NCBI GenBank assembly: GCA_022822445.1
Contig: JAJEBR010000054.1
Span: forward strand, 1 to 64,000
Length of the DNA: 64,000 nt
Direction: 5' to 3'
Source: Gemmatimonadota bacterium
GTDB taxonomy: Bacteria; Gemmatimonadota; Gemmatimonadetes; Longimicrobiales; Gaopeijiaceae
The notes under the pieces are model-generated. The model saw only the letters and a program-made list of their open reading frames with translations, was not told where the DNA came from and made no database searches. A program made the translations under genes and the position numbers. Below are positions 33,969-42,117 of this stretch, piece by piece (within the stretch, counting starts at the first letter, position 1; every line of letters begins with the position of its first letter).

Positions 33969-35670
33969 GCCCGTCCTTCCTGGGCTCGGACGCGGCCGCC
34001 CACCCCCTCGCCAGGCGCAGAATCACCTGCGCCCCCCCAAAGTCCGTTCGCGCCCAGTCCGCAATCTCATGCCCCCGCGCCTCCAGCTCCGCCGCCACCT
34101 CGTCACTCACCCGCTCGATCGCGACCCGCCGCCCGGACAGGTGCCGGAACCGCGCCGCATCCACCGCCTCCTGCGGGTCCATCCCGAAGATCAGCATGTT
34201 GAGGAGGAGCTGGGTGTGGCCCTGCGGCTGCATCGAGCCGCCCATCACGCCGAAGGCCATGACGGGCTCGCCGTCGCGCGTGACGAAGCCCGGGATGATC
34301 GTGTGGAAGGGGCGCTTGCGCGGCGCGACCTGGTTGGGGTGGCCATCGTCCAGTGTGAAGCCCTGGCCGCGGTTCTGCAGCGCGAATCCCAGCCCCGGGA
34401 TCACGATCCCCGACCCGAACGACGAGTACACCGAGTTGATGAACGACACCATGTTGCCATCGGCGTCGGCGACGCTCAGGTAGATCGTCTCGGAGTCGGT
34501 GACCGCGCGCCCCGGCCCCACCCGGTCCGCCGCGACGGCGGGGTCGATCAGGGCGCGCCGCGCGTCCACGTACGCGGGATTCAGGAGCGACATCGGGTCG
34601 ATCTCCATCGTCTCGGCGTCGGACACGTACCGGTGCAGGTCCGCGAAGGCTAGCTTCTTCGCCTCGATGAGGTGGTGGAGGTAGTCGGGGGAGTTGTGCC
34701 CCATCCCGGCGAGGTCGAAGGGCTCCAGGATCGCAAGCATCTCCAGCGCCGCGATCCCCTGGCCGGCCGGCGGCAGCTCCCACACCGTGTAGCCGCGGAA
34801 GTCGGTGCTCAGCGGCTCGACCCAGCGGACTTCGTGCGCCGCGAGGTCCTCCAGCGTGATGAACCCGCCCAGCGCCGCCAGCCCGTCCACCAGTTCGCGC
34901 CCCAGCGACCCGCCGTAGAGCACGCCCGGCCCCTCGTTCGCGATCCGCTGGAAGGTGCGCGCCAGGTCCGGATTCGCGGCCCACTCCCCCGCCCGGGGAG
35001 CCCTTTCCCCGTCGACCAGGTAGGTCGCGCGGGCCCCCTCGTCACCGGCCAGCTTCCCGCTCGCACCCGCCCACTGCCGCGCGATCACCGGCGTCACGGG
35101 GAACCCGTCCTGCGCAATCCGGATCGCCGGCGCCAGCACCTCGGCCAGCTCCAGCTTCCCGAACCGCTCGACCAGCGCGCTCCACCCCGACACCGCGCCC
35201 GGCACGGTCACCGCCTCCGCCCCGCTCCCCGGTATCCTCTCATGGCCCCGCGCCCGGATCGCCTCGGCGGTCATGCCGCTGCCACTCCGGCCGCTCGCGT
35301 CGATCCCGAAGAGCTCGCCGGTCTCGGCCCACCACACGATCGAGAAGGCGTCGCCCCCCATCCCGGTCATGTGCGGTTCCACGACGTTCAGCACCGCGGC
35401 CGCCGCCACGGCCCCGTCGATGGCGTTGCCCCCCTGCTGCATCACCTCGAGGGCGGCGGCGGTGGCCAGCGGCTGGCTGGTCGCGGCGGCCGCACGCGGC
35501 GCGTACACGGTGGAACGGCGTCCCATGTCCGGGAGTTGCGATTGTGCGCTCACGGGGAGGACCGCCAACGCGGCGAGGACGGCGAGCAGGACTGCCGCGG
35601 GGGATGGGCCGCTGGCGTGCCCAGGGCGAAACGTCCGGGTGAGGGCCGGTGAGAGAAATCGGGTCGACAT
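33952..35670 (-). CDS. ggt: Gamma-glutamyltransferase
   Basis: Exported Ntn-hydrolase of 572 residues that cleaves gamma-glutamyl bonds, for example of glutathione. After the signal peptide come RAAAATSQPLATAAALEVMQ and MTGMGGDAFSIVWW. The autoprocessing/catalytic Thr is about residue 395 in DSETIYLSVADADGN; SSFGSGIVIPGLGFALQN and MGGSMQPQGHTQLL are classic small-subunit motifs. Start at 35670 was chosen for the signal peptide, with AAGGA about 9 bases upstream. It is divergent from lon, and the palindrome cluster lies between them. Confidence 0.9.
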   Translation of the reverse strand: MSTRFLSPALTRTFRPGHASGPSPAAVLLAVLAALAVLPVSAQSQLPDMGRRSTVYAPRAAAATSQPLATAAALEVMQQGGNAIDGAVAAAAVLNVVEPHMTGMGGDAFSIVWWAETGELFGIDASGRSGSGMTAEAIRARGHERIPGSGAEAVTVPGAVSGWSALVERFGKLELAEVLAPAIRIAQDGFPVTPVIARQWAGASGKLAGDEGARATYLVDGERAPRAGEWAANPDLARTFQRIANEGPGVLYGGSLGRELVDGLAALGGFITLEDLAAHEVRWVEPLSTDFRGYTVWELPPAGQGIAALEMLAILEPFDLAGMGHNSPDYLHHLIEAKKLAFADLHRYVSDAETMEIDPMSLLNPAYVDARRALIDPAVAADRVGPGRAVTDSETIYLSVADADGNMVSFINSVYSSFGSGIVIPGLGFALQNRGQGFTLDDGHPNQVAPRKRPFHTIIPGFVTRDGEPVMAFGVMGGSMQPQGHTQLLLNMLIFGMDPQEAVDAARFRHLSGRRVAIERVSDEVAAELEARGHEIADWARTDFGGAQVILRLARGWAAASEPRKDGHAAGN

Positions 35671-35809
35671 CGCATGCGTCCTTGTATCCTGGGTCGGGAT
35701 CCGGGAGGGTGGGGATGCCCGGCGTCCGAGGCTTCCCCCCCGGCGGAACCGACCATCCGCTGTAATCGGAATGGCTGCTCCCCGTAAGCTATCCGGTATC
35801 GGCCCAGTC

Positions 35810-35927
35810 CTGCCAGAATGACAGGGCGCTGCCGAGACCTCCTGCCAAAATGGCAGACCCGCGCACCCGCACCGCCCAAACCTGCCAAAATGGCAGCCCT
35901 CCCAACGGTTTCCTGCCATTTTGGCCG
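35810..35927. repeat. Four phased CTGCCA-N3-TGGCAG palindromes (enhancer sites)
   Basis: CTGCCAGAATGACAG at 35810-35824, CTGCCAAAATGGCAG at 35842-35856 and again at 35882-35896, and CTGCCATTTTGGCCG at 35913-35927. Centres are 32, 40 and 31 bases apart, near whole helical turns, so bound proteins would face the same side. They end 54 bases before a sigma-54-type promoter, the normal position for activator sites. Confidence 0.75.
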
Positions 35928-35981
35928 ACTCCGGATCCCCGGAGAGCCTCCCCGACCCCTGCCCCCCTCCGTCACCAGGTC

Positions 35982-35997
35982 TGGCAAGGATCCTGCA
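35982..35997 (+). promoter_or_regulatory. Sigma-54 (-24/-12) promoter of lon
   Basis: TGGCAAGGATCCTGCA matches the sigma-54 consensus TGGCACG-N4-TTGCW at 10 of 12 fixed positions, with invariant GG and GC dinucleotides at exact spacing. Transcription would start near 36008, leaving a leader of about 120 bases before lon. The phased palindromes centre at about -88, -119, -159 and -191. Confidence 0.65.
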
Positions 35998-36130
35998 TGT
36001 AACGCATCTTCACCCTTGCGACTGGCCGACGACAACAGGATGACATACGGATGGGCGACAGAGTCTTGAGCGGGCGGCGGGCTGGCGGAGCGGACGAAGA
36101 GGTATGAGCGGACGAGGAGGTGACGAAAAA

Positions 36131-38674
36131 ATGAGCAAACGATTTTCACTCCCGGTTCTCCCCCTGCGGGAGACCGTGGTGTATCCCGGTGTGGCGGTGC
36201 CGATATCGGCCGGAAGGCCGGGCACGGTCGAGGCCGTGCAGGAGGCGCTGGACGGTGACAGACGCCTCTTCGCGGTGGCGCAGCACGAGAATCAGGACGA
36301 CCCGGACCCGCAGATCCTCTACGCGGTCGGAACGATCGTCCGCATCATCCAGACGCATCGGGCGCGCGGGGGCATTCAGCTGCTGGTGCAGGGCGAATCG
36401 CGGGGGCGTGCCGTCCAGTATTCGCGCTACGGAGACTCGATGCTGCGGGCCACCCTGGTCCCGCTCGAACGCCACTGCCCGGTCGACAAGGCCGACCCCG
36501 GCTTCAAGGCCCTCGACTCCGAACTCCGGCAGCGCGCGGCCGAGCTGGGAACGCGCCGGGGCCAGTCCGCGGAAGCGCTGAACCAGGTCATCCAGGGGGT
36601 CGACGAGCCCGGAGCGTTCGCCGATCTCGTCGTCTTCTACCTGGAACTGCCCACCGCCGAGAAGCAGCGGCTCCTCGAAACCCTCGACGACGAAGAGCGG
36701 ATGCGGGCCGCCCTGGTCGCGGTCGAGCGCGAACTCGTGCGCATCGACGCCCAGGAGGACATCCAGGCCAAGGTCCAGGAGGAGCTCGGAGAACGCCAGC
36801 GCGAGATGCTGCTGCGCGAGCAGATGAAGCAGATCCGCAAGGAGCTGGGCGAGGAGGGCGAGCGGGAGGACGCCGACGAACTGCGGGAACGGATCGAGGC
36901 GCTGCCGCTCACCGAAACCGCCCGCAACGAGGTCGAGCGCGAGCTCCGCCGCCTCAACCGCACGGCGCCCCAGTCCGCCGAGTACCAGGTCATCCGCACC
37001 TACCTGGAGTGGATCACCGAACTGCCGTGGGGCGAGCGCACCGACGACAAGATCGACCTCCTGCGCGCCGAGGACATCCTGGAGGAGGACCACTACGGTC
37101 TCGAGGACGTGAAGGACCGGGTGCTGGAGTTCCTCGCCGTGCGGAAGCTGCAGCAGGAGCGCTTCGAGGACGACGACGACGCATCCGACGGGCAACAGGC
37201 AGGTACGGAAGCGTCACCTGCAGAGGACACCCCGGGAACGGAAGCGGACGCTTCGGCCGAAGACCCCGACGAGCCCGACACCGACGAGCCGCCCCACCCC
37301 GACGACCTCCTCGATGCCGCCGGCGGCAAGGGGCCCATCCTGCTCTTCGCCGGACCGCCGGGGGTGGGCAAGACCAGCATCGCCCGGTCGATCGCCCGCT
37401 CGGTGGGACGGAAGTACGTCCGCATCTCGCTCGGCGGCGCGCGCGACGAGGCCGACATCCGGGGGCACCGGCGGACCTACGTCGGCGCCATGCCGGGCCG
37501 CATCGTCCAGGGGATGAAGGAAGCCGGCAGCAAGAACCCGGTGTTCCTGCTCGACGAGGTGGACAAGCTGGGCGTGTCCTTCCAGGGCGACCCGAGCGCG
37601 GCGCTCCTCGAAGTGCTCGACCCCGCGCAGAACTCCACCTTCATCGACCACTATCTGGGGGTTCCGTTCGACCTCTCCGAGGTGCTCTTCATCGCGACCG
37701 CGAACTACGAGGACCGCATCCCCGGGCCGCTGCGCGACCGCATGGAGACGGTCGAGTTCCGCGGCTACACGGAGAGCGAGAAGCTGGAGATCGCGCGCCG
37801 CTACCTGCTTCCCCGCCAGATGCGGCAGTCGGGGCTCCACGACGAGGAGCTGGAGATCGGCGACGACGCCATCCTGAGCGTCATCCAGAACTACACGCAC
37901 GAGGCGGGTGTGCGTCAGCTGGAGCGGGAGCTGGGCAAGCTCGGCCGCAAGGTGGCGCGCAAGATCGCCTCGGGCGAAAGCGACGGCCTCGAGATCACCC
38001 CGACGATCGGGCAGGAGCTCCTCGGCCGGCCGCGCGTGCACCCGGAGCGGAGGGCGACGGAGGACGCGGTGGGGGTCGCGACGGGCATGTTCTACACCCC
38101 GATGGGGGGCGACATCATGTTCGTGGAGGCCAGCGTGATGCCCGGCGAGGGCGGGCTGGTGCTGACCGGCCAGCTGGGCGACGTGATGAAGGAGTCCGCG
38201 CGGGCGGCGCTGTCGTACGCCAAGAGCCACTACGCGGCGCTCGGGATCGACGACGACGCGCTCGACAAGCGCGAAATCCACATCCACGTGCCCGCCGGCG
38301 CAGTCCCCAAGGACGGACCTTCAGCCGGGATCACGATGGCCACCGCGCTGATCTCGGCGGTGTCGGGGCGCCGGGTGCGCGCCGATCTGGCGATGACCGG
38401 CGAACTGACGCTGACCGGGCGGGTGCTGCCGATCGGCGGCGTGAAGGAGAAGGTGCTGGGCGCGGTGCGCGCCGGGATCACCGAGATCATCCTGCCGCAG
38501 GAGAACGAGGCCCACCTGGAGGACCTCCCGGACACCGTGCGCAACGAGCTGACGGTCCACATGGTGGAAGACTTGCACCGCGTGGTGGAACTGTCGATCC
38601 GGAGCCCGAAGGCACCGGGTGCGAAGGCCCTGGCGGCGGTGCAGCCCGAGGAGGTCGCGCCGATCCAGGCGTAG
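36131..38674 (+). CDS. lon: ATP-dependent protease Lon
   Basis: Cytosolic AAA+ protease of 847 residues that degrades damaged and regulatory proteins. The N-terminal substrate domain starts SLPVLPLRETVVYPG; the coiled-coil region is about 190-290. Walker A is GPPGVGKT (408-415), Walker B is FLLDEVDKL. The protease domain has catalytic Ser731 in KDGPSAG and Lys in GGVKEK (772-774). A 50-residue acidic Asp/Glu/Pro-rich insert (about 346-396) sits just before Walker A. ATG at 36131 has GGAGGTG 8 bases upstream. A sigma-54 promoter lies upstream. Confidence 0.97.
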   Translation: MSKRFSLPVLPLRETVVYPGVAVPISAGRPGTVEAVQEALDGDRRLFAVAQHENQDDPDPQILYAVGTIVRIIQTHRARGGIQLLVQGESRGRAVQYSRYGDSMLRATLVPLERHCPVDKADPGFKALDSELRQRAAELGTRRGQSAEALNQVIQGVDEPGAFADLVVFYLELPTAEKQRLLETLDDEERMRAALVAVERELVRIDAQEDIQAKVQEELGERQREMLLREQMKQIRKELGEEGEREDADELRERIEALPLTETARNEVERELRRLNRTAPQSAEYQVIRTYLEWITELPWGERTDDKIDLLRAEDILEEDHYGLEDVKDRVLEFLAVRKLQQERFEDDDDASDGQQAGTEASPAEDTPGTEADASAEDPDEPDTDEPPHPDDLLDAAGGKGPILLFAGPPGVGKTSIARSIARSVGRKYVRISLGGARDEADIRGHRRTYVGAMPGRIVQGMKEAGSKNPVFLLDEVDKLGVSFQGDPSAALLEVLDPAQNSTFIDHYLGVPFDLSEVLFIATANYEDRIPGPLRDRMETVEFRGYTESEKLEIARRYLLPRQMRQSGLHDEELEIGDDAILSVIQNYTHEAGVRQLERELGKLGRKVARKIASGESDGLEITPTIGQELLGRPRVHPERRATEDAVGVATGMFYTPMGGDIMFVEASVMPGEGGLVLTGQLGDVMKESARAALSYAKSHYAALGIDDDALDKREIHIHVPAGAVPKDGPSAGITMATALISAVSGRRVRADLAMTGELTLTGRVLPIGGVKEKVLGAVRAGITEIILPQENEAHLEDLPDTVRNELTVHMVEDLHRVVELSIRSPKAPGAKALAAVQPEEVAPIQA

Positions 38675-38684
38675 CGGCGGGAGC

Positions 38685-40019
38685 CTACCCTCCGGGTCCG
38701 AACAGGTCGCTGAGCATCACGTCCACCACCTTGAACTCCGGGTCCGTCCAGAGGATTCGGAATTCGTCGAATTGCGGCGTTCCCGGCGCAGCCCGGTCGG
38801 GACCGGGAGCGCTCGCCGGGGTGCCGTCGACTTCGATCCAGTCGAACAGTGCGGTCCTGTCGGGCGCTTCCCGGCTGACCAGCGCGATCGTCGTCAGCTC
38901 GCGCAACACGGCGGCAAACCCGAAGAGCCCGCCGTTGAAGAGTTCGGTTGTTCCGGCGACGCCTCTGAATTGGCCGTCGCTGACGCTCAATTCGATCTCT
39001 GTCAGTTCGCCGGCACCTTCATTGACGGCGTCCGACGCCCCCGAGAAATCGCTGATGCGAAAGAATGTTTCCTCTACCGAGTCAAAGATGTAGAAGCTGT
39101 AGTTGTTGGCGAGATCCGGACCGATTTCAAACGCACAGAACGTGTACCGCGAATCACCAGTCAGCCACCACACACCAACGCTGTTACCCCCGGCTTCCCT
39201 TCGCCCCATGCTCACGCTGATGGTCCAGGGAGCAAGCGGAGCGGATACGGACCGCTCAGCGACACCGACCACGTCTGTACTGGTGAGTTCCAGCAACCCC
39301 TGACGCACCACCGCGGTGGCGCCGTCCAGCTGCCATCTGTTCAGGCTCGCGGGCGTGTCGAAGTCGTCGCGAAAACGCTCTTCCGCTTCGCGCACCGCAA
39401 CCGTGACGGTGTGCGAGGCCGAGAGGCCGCCCGGGTCGGTCGCGGTGATTCTGACGCTGGCCGTTCCGACCCCCGTGGCCAGGAGGGTGACCACGGTGGC
39501 TTCCACCGACGCGGTTACGACCGCAGGATCGGACGAAACGGCCTCGTACGTGAGGGGTTCTCCATCCGGCTCCTGGAAGAACTGCGACACGTCCAGCGAT
39601 CCGGTTCCGCCGACCGTCGTTGCGAAGCTGTCGATGCGGCCCCGCGGCTCGGGCGCCCGGTTGGGGACCATCACCCGAAAGCTCAGCGAGCCCTCCAGCC
39701 CACCCGGATCGGCGGCCCTGACAGTAACCGTGGCGTTGCCGGGGGCCACGCCCGCGACCGTGATCGAGTTGCCCGATGCACTGGCCGTTGCCACGCCGGG
39801 GTCCGATGAGGTCGCGCTGTAGGTCAGCCTGTCGCCGTTGGGATCGTCGAAGCAGGCCATCGTCGTGGCGGATTCGCCGGCGTGGATCGTGAGTTGCGGG
39901 ATCGAACCGCAGGCTTCGGGGGGTTCGGAGTCGTCGCCGCACGCCGCGAGGACGAGGGCGCACGGCAGAAGCCGACGGAGCAGCCCGCCGCGGGGATAGA
40001 GAGCGATTCGGGACCGCAT
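38685..40019 (-). CDS. Lipoprotein with tandem Big/cadherin-like domains
   Basis: A 444-residue surface lipoprotein; signal peptide ends ALVLAACGDD. Two repeats of a beta-sandwich follow (DDPNGDRLTYSATSSDPGVAT, ITVAGVAPGNATVTVRAADPGG; then EPDGEPLTYEAVSSDPAVVT). The C-terminal half looks like a laminin-G/concanavalin-like sugar-binding fold (DDFDTPASLNRWQLDGA, SFYIFDSVEETFFRI). ATG at 40019 follows GAGG by 6 bases; a TTG at 40031 overlapping the selD stop is also in frame. It is translated after selD; no functional link is evident. Confidence 0.75.
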   Translation of the reverse strand: MRSRIALYPRGGLLRRLLPCALVLAACGDDSEPPEACGSIPQLTIHAGESATTMACFDDPNGDRLTYSATSSDPGVATASASGNSITVAGVAPGNATVTVRAADPGGLEGSLSFRVMVPNRAPEPRGRIDSFATTVGGTGSLDVSQFFQEPDGEPLTYEAVSSDPAVVTASVEATVVTLLATGVGTASVRITATDPGGLSASHTVTVAVREAEERFRDDFDTPASLNRWQLDGATAVVRQGLLELTSTDVVGVAERSVSAPLAPWTISVSMGRREAGGNSVGVWWLTGDSRYTFCAFEIGPDLANNYSFYIFDSVEETFFRISDFSGASDAVNEGAGELTEIELSVSDGQFRGVAGTTELFNGGLFGFAAVLRELTTIALVSREAPDRTALFDWIEVDGTPASAPGPDRAAPGTPQFDEFRILWTDPEFKVVDVMLSDLFGPGG

Positions 40020-40027
40020 CTGGTACC

Positions 40028-41101
40028 TCAACTTTCGCTGCGGACTTGCGAGACCATGATCCGTCCCGCGGGCCCGTCCAACACTGCGCCGACCACATGG
40101 CCGGGCTCCCCGCGTGCGTCCAGTTCGCCCAGCAGCGCCGCCGTCCGGTCCGCCGGGCAGGCGATCAGGAGGCCGCCCGAGGTCTGGGCGTCCGCGAGGA
40201 GCGTCCGCGTGGTTTCATCGATGTCGCCTTCGTAGCTGACGCTCTCGGCCGAGTCTTCCTGGTTTCGCCGGGTGCCGCCGGGGACGTGCCCGGCCTCGGC
40301 GAGCGCGCGGACGCCGGGGAGCAGGGGCACGCGGCCGGCGTCGATGCTCGCTGATAGCCCCGAAGCGCGGACCATGTTTCCGAGGTGGCCGGTCAGGCCG
40401 TAGCCGGTGACGTCGGTGGCGGCGCGGGCGCCCGCGGCCAGGGCGGCTTCGGCGGCGGCGCGATTGAGGCGGGCCATGGTGCGGACCGCGCCGGCGAGCA
40501 CGTCGTCGGGACAGGCTCCCGCCTTGACCGCGGTGGCCACGATTCCGCTGCCGAGCGGCTTGGTGAGGACGAGATCGTCTCCGGGACGCGCGCGGTCGAT
40601 CGAGAGCATCCGCCCGGGATCGACCTCGCCGACCGCGACCATCCCGTACTTGGGCTCGGCGTCGTCGATCGAGTGCCCTCCGACCACCGGGATACCGGCC
40701 TCGCGCGCCTTTTCGGCCCCGCCCCGTATGATCTCCTCCGCGATCCCCTCGGGGAGCAGCTTGCGCGGAAAGGACAGCAGGTTGAGCGCGAAGAGCGGCC
40801 GTCCGCCCATGGCGTAGACGTCCGAAAGCGCGTTCGCCGCGGCGATCCGCCCGAAGTCACAGGGGTCGTCGACGATCGGCGTGAAGAAGTCGAGGGTGAC
40901 GACCAGCGCCCGCCCCCCGTCGAGACGGTACACGGCGGCGTCGTCCCCGGCGTCGACGAGGACGCGGGGATCTTCCGAGGGAAGGAGGTGACGCAGCACC
41001 TGCGCCAGCTCGGCCTGACCGAGCTTGCAGGCTCAGCCGGCGCCGTGCGAGAGCTGCGTCAGCCGGATCCTCGGACGCTGGTCCCGGGGGTCGTTGGTCA
41101 T
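40028..41101 (-). CDS. selD: Selenophosphate synthetase SelD, selenocysteine-containing
   Basis: Makes selenophosphate from selenide and ATP for selenoprotein and selenouridine synthesis; 357 residues. From ATG 41101 the frame reads RIRLTQLSHGAG, then TGA at 41033-41035, then ACKLGQAELAQVL and on into a full SelD. The TGA falls exactly at the catalytic Cys/Sec position (GAGCGCK in Cys forms), and a SECIS-like hairpin follows, so it should be read as selenocysteine. Later motifs include VTLDFFTPIVDDPCDFGRI, NALSDVYAMGG and GGHSIDDAEPKYG. Ordinary prediction from GTG 40999 would lose the active site. Confidence 0.92.
40999..41031 (-). ncRNA. Bacterial SECIS-like hairpin in selD
   Basis: Immediately after the TGA the minus strand folds as CCTGC (41027-41031) with GCAGG (40999-41003) and AGCTCGG (41019-41025) with CCGAGCT (41007-41013), closed by the 5-base loop TCAGG. 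The loop guanines lie about 18 bases from the TGA, inside the range used by SelB. The internal loop is A opposite GGC. Confidence 0.7.
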
Positions 41102-41233
41102 GGGAGAAAGTTAACCGAGTGCGGGGATCGCCGCCGCGCGGGGCGGGTGTTGGCGCGTCGCGCTGACGCGGCGGTGAGCGCCCGCGGCGCCCCGGGGTTT
41201 ACATTCCGGGGGACCGGACACAGGATCGTACCC

Positions 41234-41272
41234 ATGAAGACAACGCAATTCAGGTTCGGAAACCTGCCGTGA
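41234..41272 (+). CDS. Possible 12-codon leader peptide
   Basis: ATG at 41234 encodes MKTTQFRFGNLP and stops in a GTGA overlap with the SirB1-like gene. It might couple translation to that gene, which has no other clear ribosome site. Such a short frame could also be chance. Confidence 0.25.
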   Translation: MKTTQFRFGNLP

Positions 41273-42117
41273 GCGCGCCCGCCTCGTCGTCGCGCCGCGA
41301 GTTCGCCCGGGAGGTCGAGCGTCCCGAGGAGGACCTCAACCTCGCGCGGGCGGCCCTTCTCGTCGCCACCGAGGAGTACCCCCAGCTCCCGATCGACCGC
41401 TACCTGATGCGCCTCGACGTGCTCGCCGAGGAGACGCGGGACCGGCTCGGCTCGGAGAGCGCGCCGCCCGTGGTGCTCGCCGAGGTGATCCGGCACCTCT
41501 TCGTGGTCCGGAAGCTGCGCGGCAATCGCGACCACTATCACGATCCGCGCAACTCGTTTCTGAACGACGTACTGGACCGTGGACTGGGCATTCCGCTGAC
41601 TCTGGCGGTGGTGCTGCTGGAGGTGGGATGGCGGCTGGGCCTGCCGATGGAGGGGGTCAACTTCCCGGGCCACTTCCTGGTGCGCTATCCGGGCGAGGCG
41701 GTGGAGTTCCTGATCGATCCGTTCCACGGCGGCCGGATCCGCTTCCGCGAGGAGGCGCAGAAGATCCTGGACCGCCAGCACGGGGGGATCGTCCGGCTCG
41801 AGGAGCGGCACCTCAAGACCGCCACGAAGCGCGACATGATCGTGCGGCTGCTCCTCAACCTGAAGGGGATCTACCACCGCGCCGACGACAACTCGCGCGC
41901 CCTGTCCGTCGTGGAGCGCATCCTGATTGTGCGGCCGACCGCCCCGTCGCAGATCCGCGACCGCGGCTACCTGCTCGCCCGGCTCGGCCGCTCCGACGAG
42001 GCCGTCACGGAGCTGGAGACGTACCTGACCTTTGCGCCGGCCGCGCGTGACGTGGGCCGCGTCGAGGCGCTGGTGCGCGAGCTGAAGGCGAACGGCCGGC
42101 CCAGCGGCTCGCCGTGA
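41269..42117 (+). CDS. SirB1/transglutaminase-like protein with TPR tail
   Basis: A 282-residue cytosolic protein. The central region DPRNSFLNDVLDRGLGIPLTL and MEGVNFPGHFLVRYPG is the SirB1 (DUF1266-neighbour, transglutaminase-like) signature; the family lacks a proven activity. The last 80 residues look like TPR helices (LLNLKGIYHRADDNSRALSV, RARLGRSDEAV-like). GTG start at 41269. It is the first gene of an overlapping trio with ygfZ and an alpha/beta hydrolase and is divergent from selD. Confidence 0.75.
   Translation: MSAPASSSRREFAREVERPEEDLNLARAALLVATEEYPQLPIDRYLMRLDVLAEETRDRLGSESAPPVVLAEVIRHLFVVRKLRGNRDHYHDPRNSFLNDVLDRGLGIPLTLAVVLLEVGWRLGLPMEGVNFPGHFLVRYPGEAVEFLIDPFHGGRIRFREEAQKILDRQHGGIVRLEERHLKTATKRDMIVRLLLNLKGIYHRADDNSRALSVVERILIVRPTAPSQIRDRGYLLARLGRSDEAVTELETYLTFAPAARDVGRVEALVRELKANGRPSGSP

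Noticed and set aside
35810-35927. Palindromes as a CRISPR array or as CIRCE/HAIR heat-shock sites
   Set aside because: Units are 15 bases with 16-25 base gaps, are not identical, and have no cas genes; the sequence matches neither CIRCE nor HAIR.
37009-39093. Long plus-strand frame within lon
   Set aside because: Arg/Gly/Ala-rich and out of frame with the conserved Lon protein.
40028-40999. SelD starting at GTG 40999
   Set aside because: This would omit the conserved N-terminus and active site, which are encoded upstream through the TGA codon.
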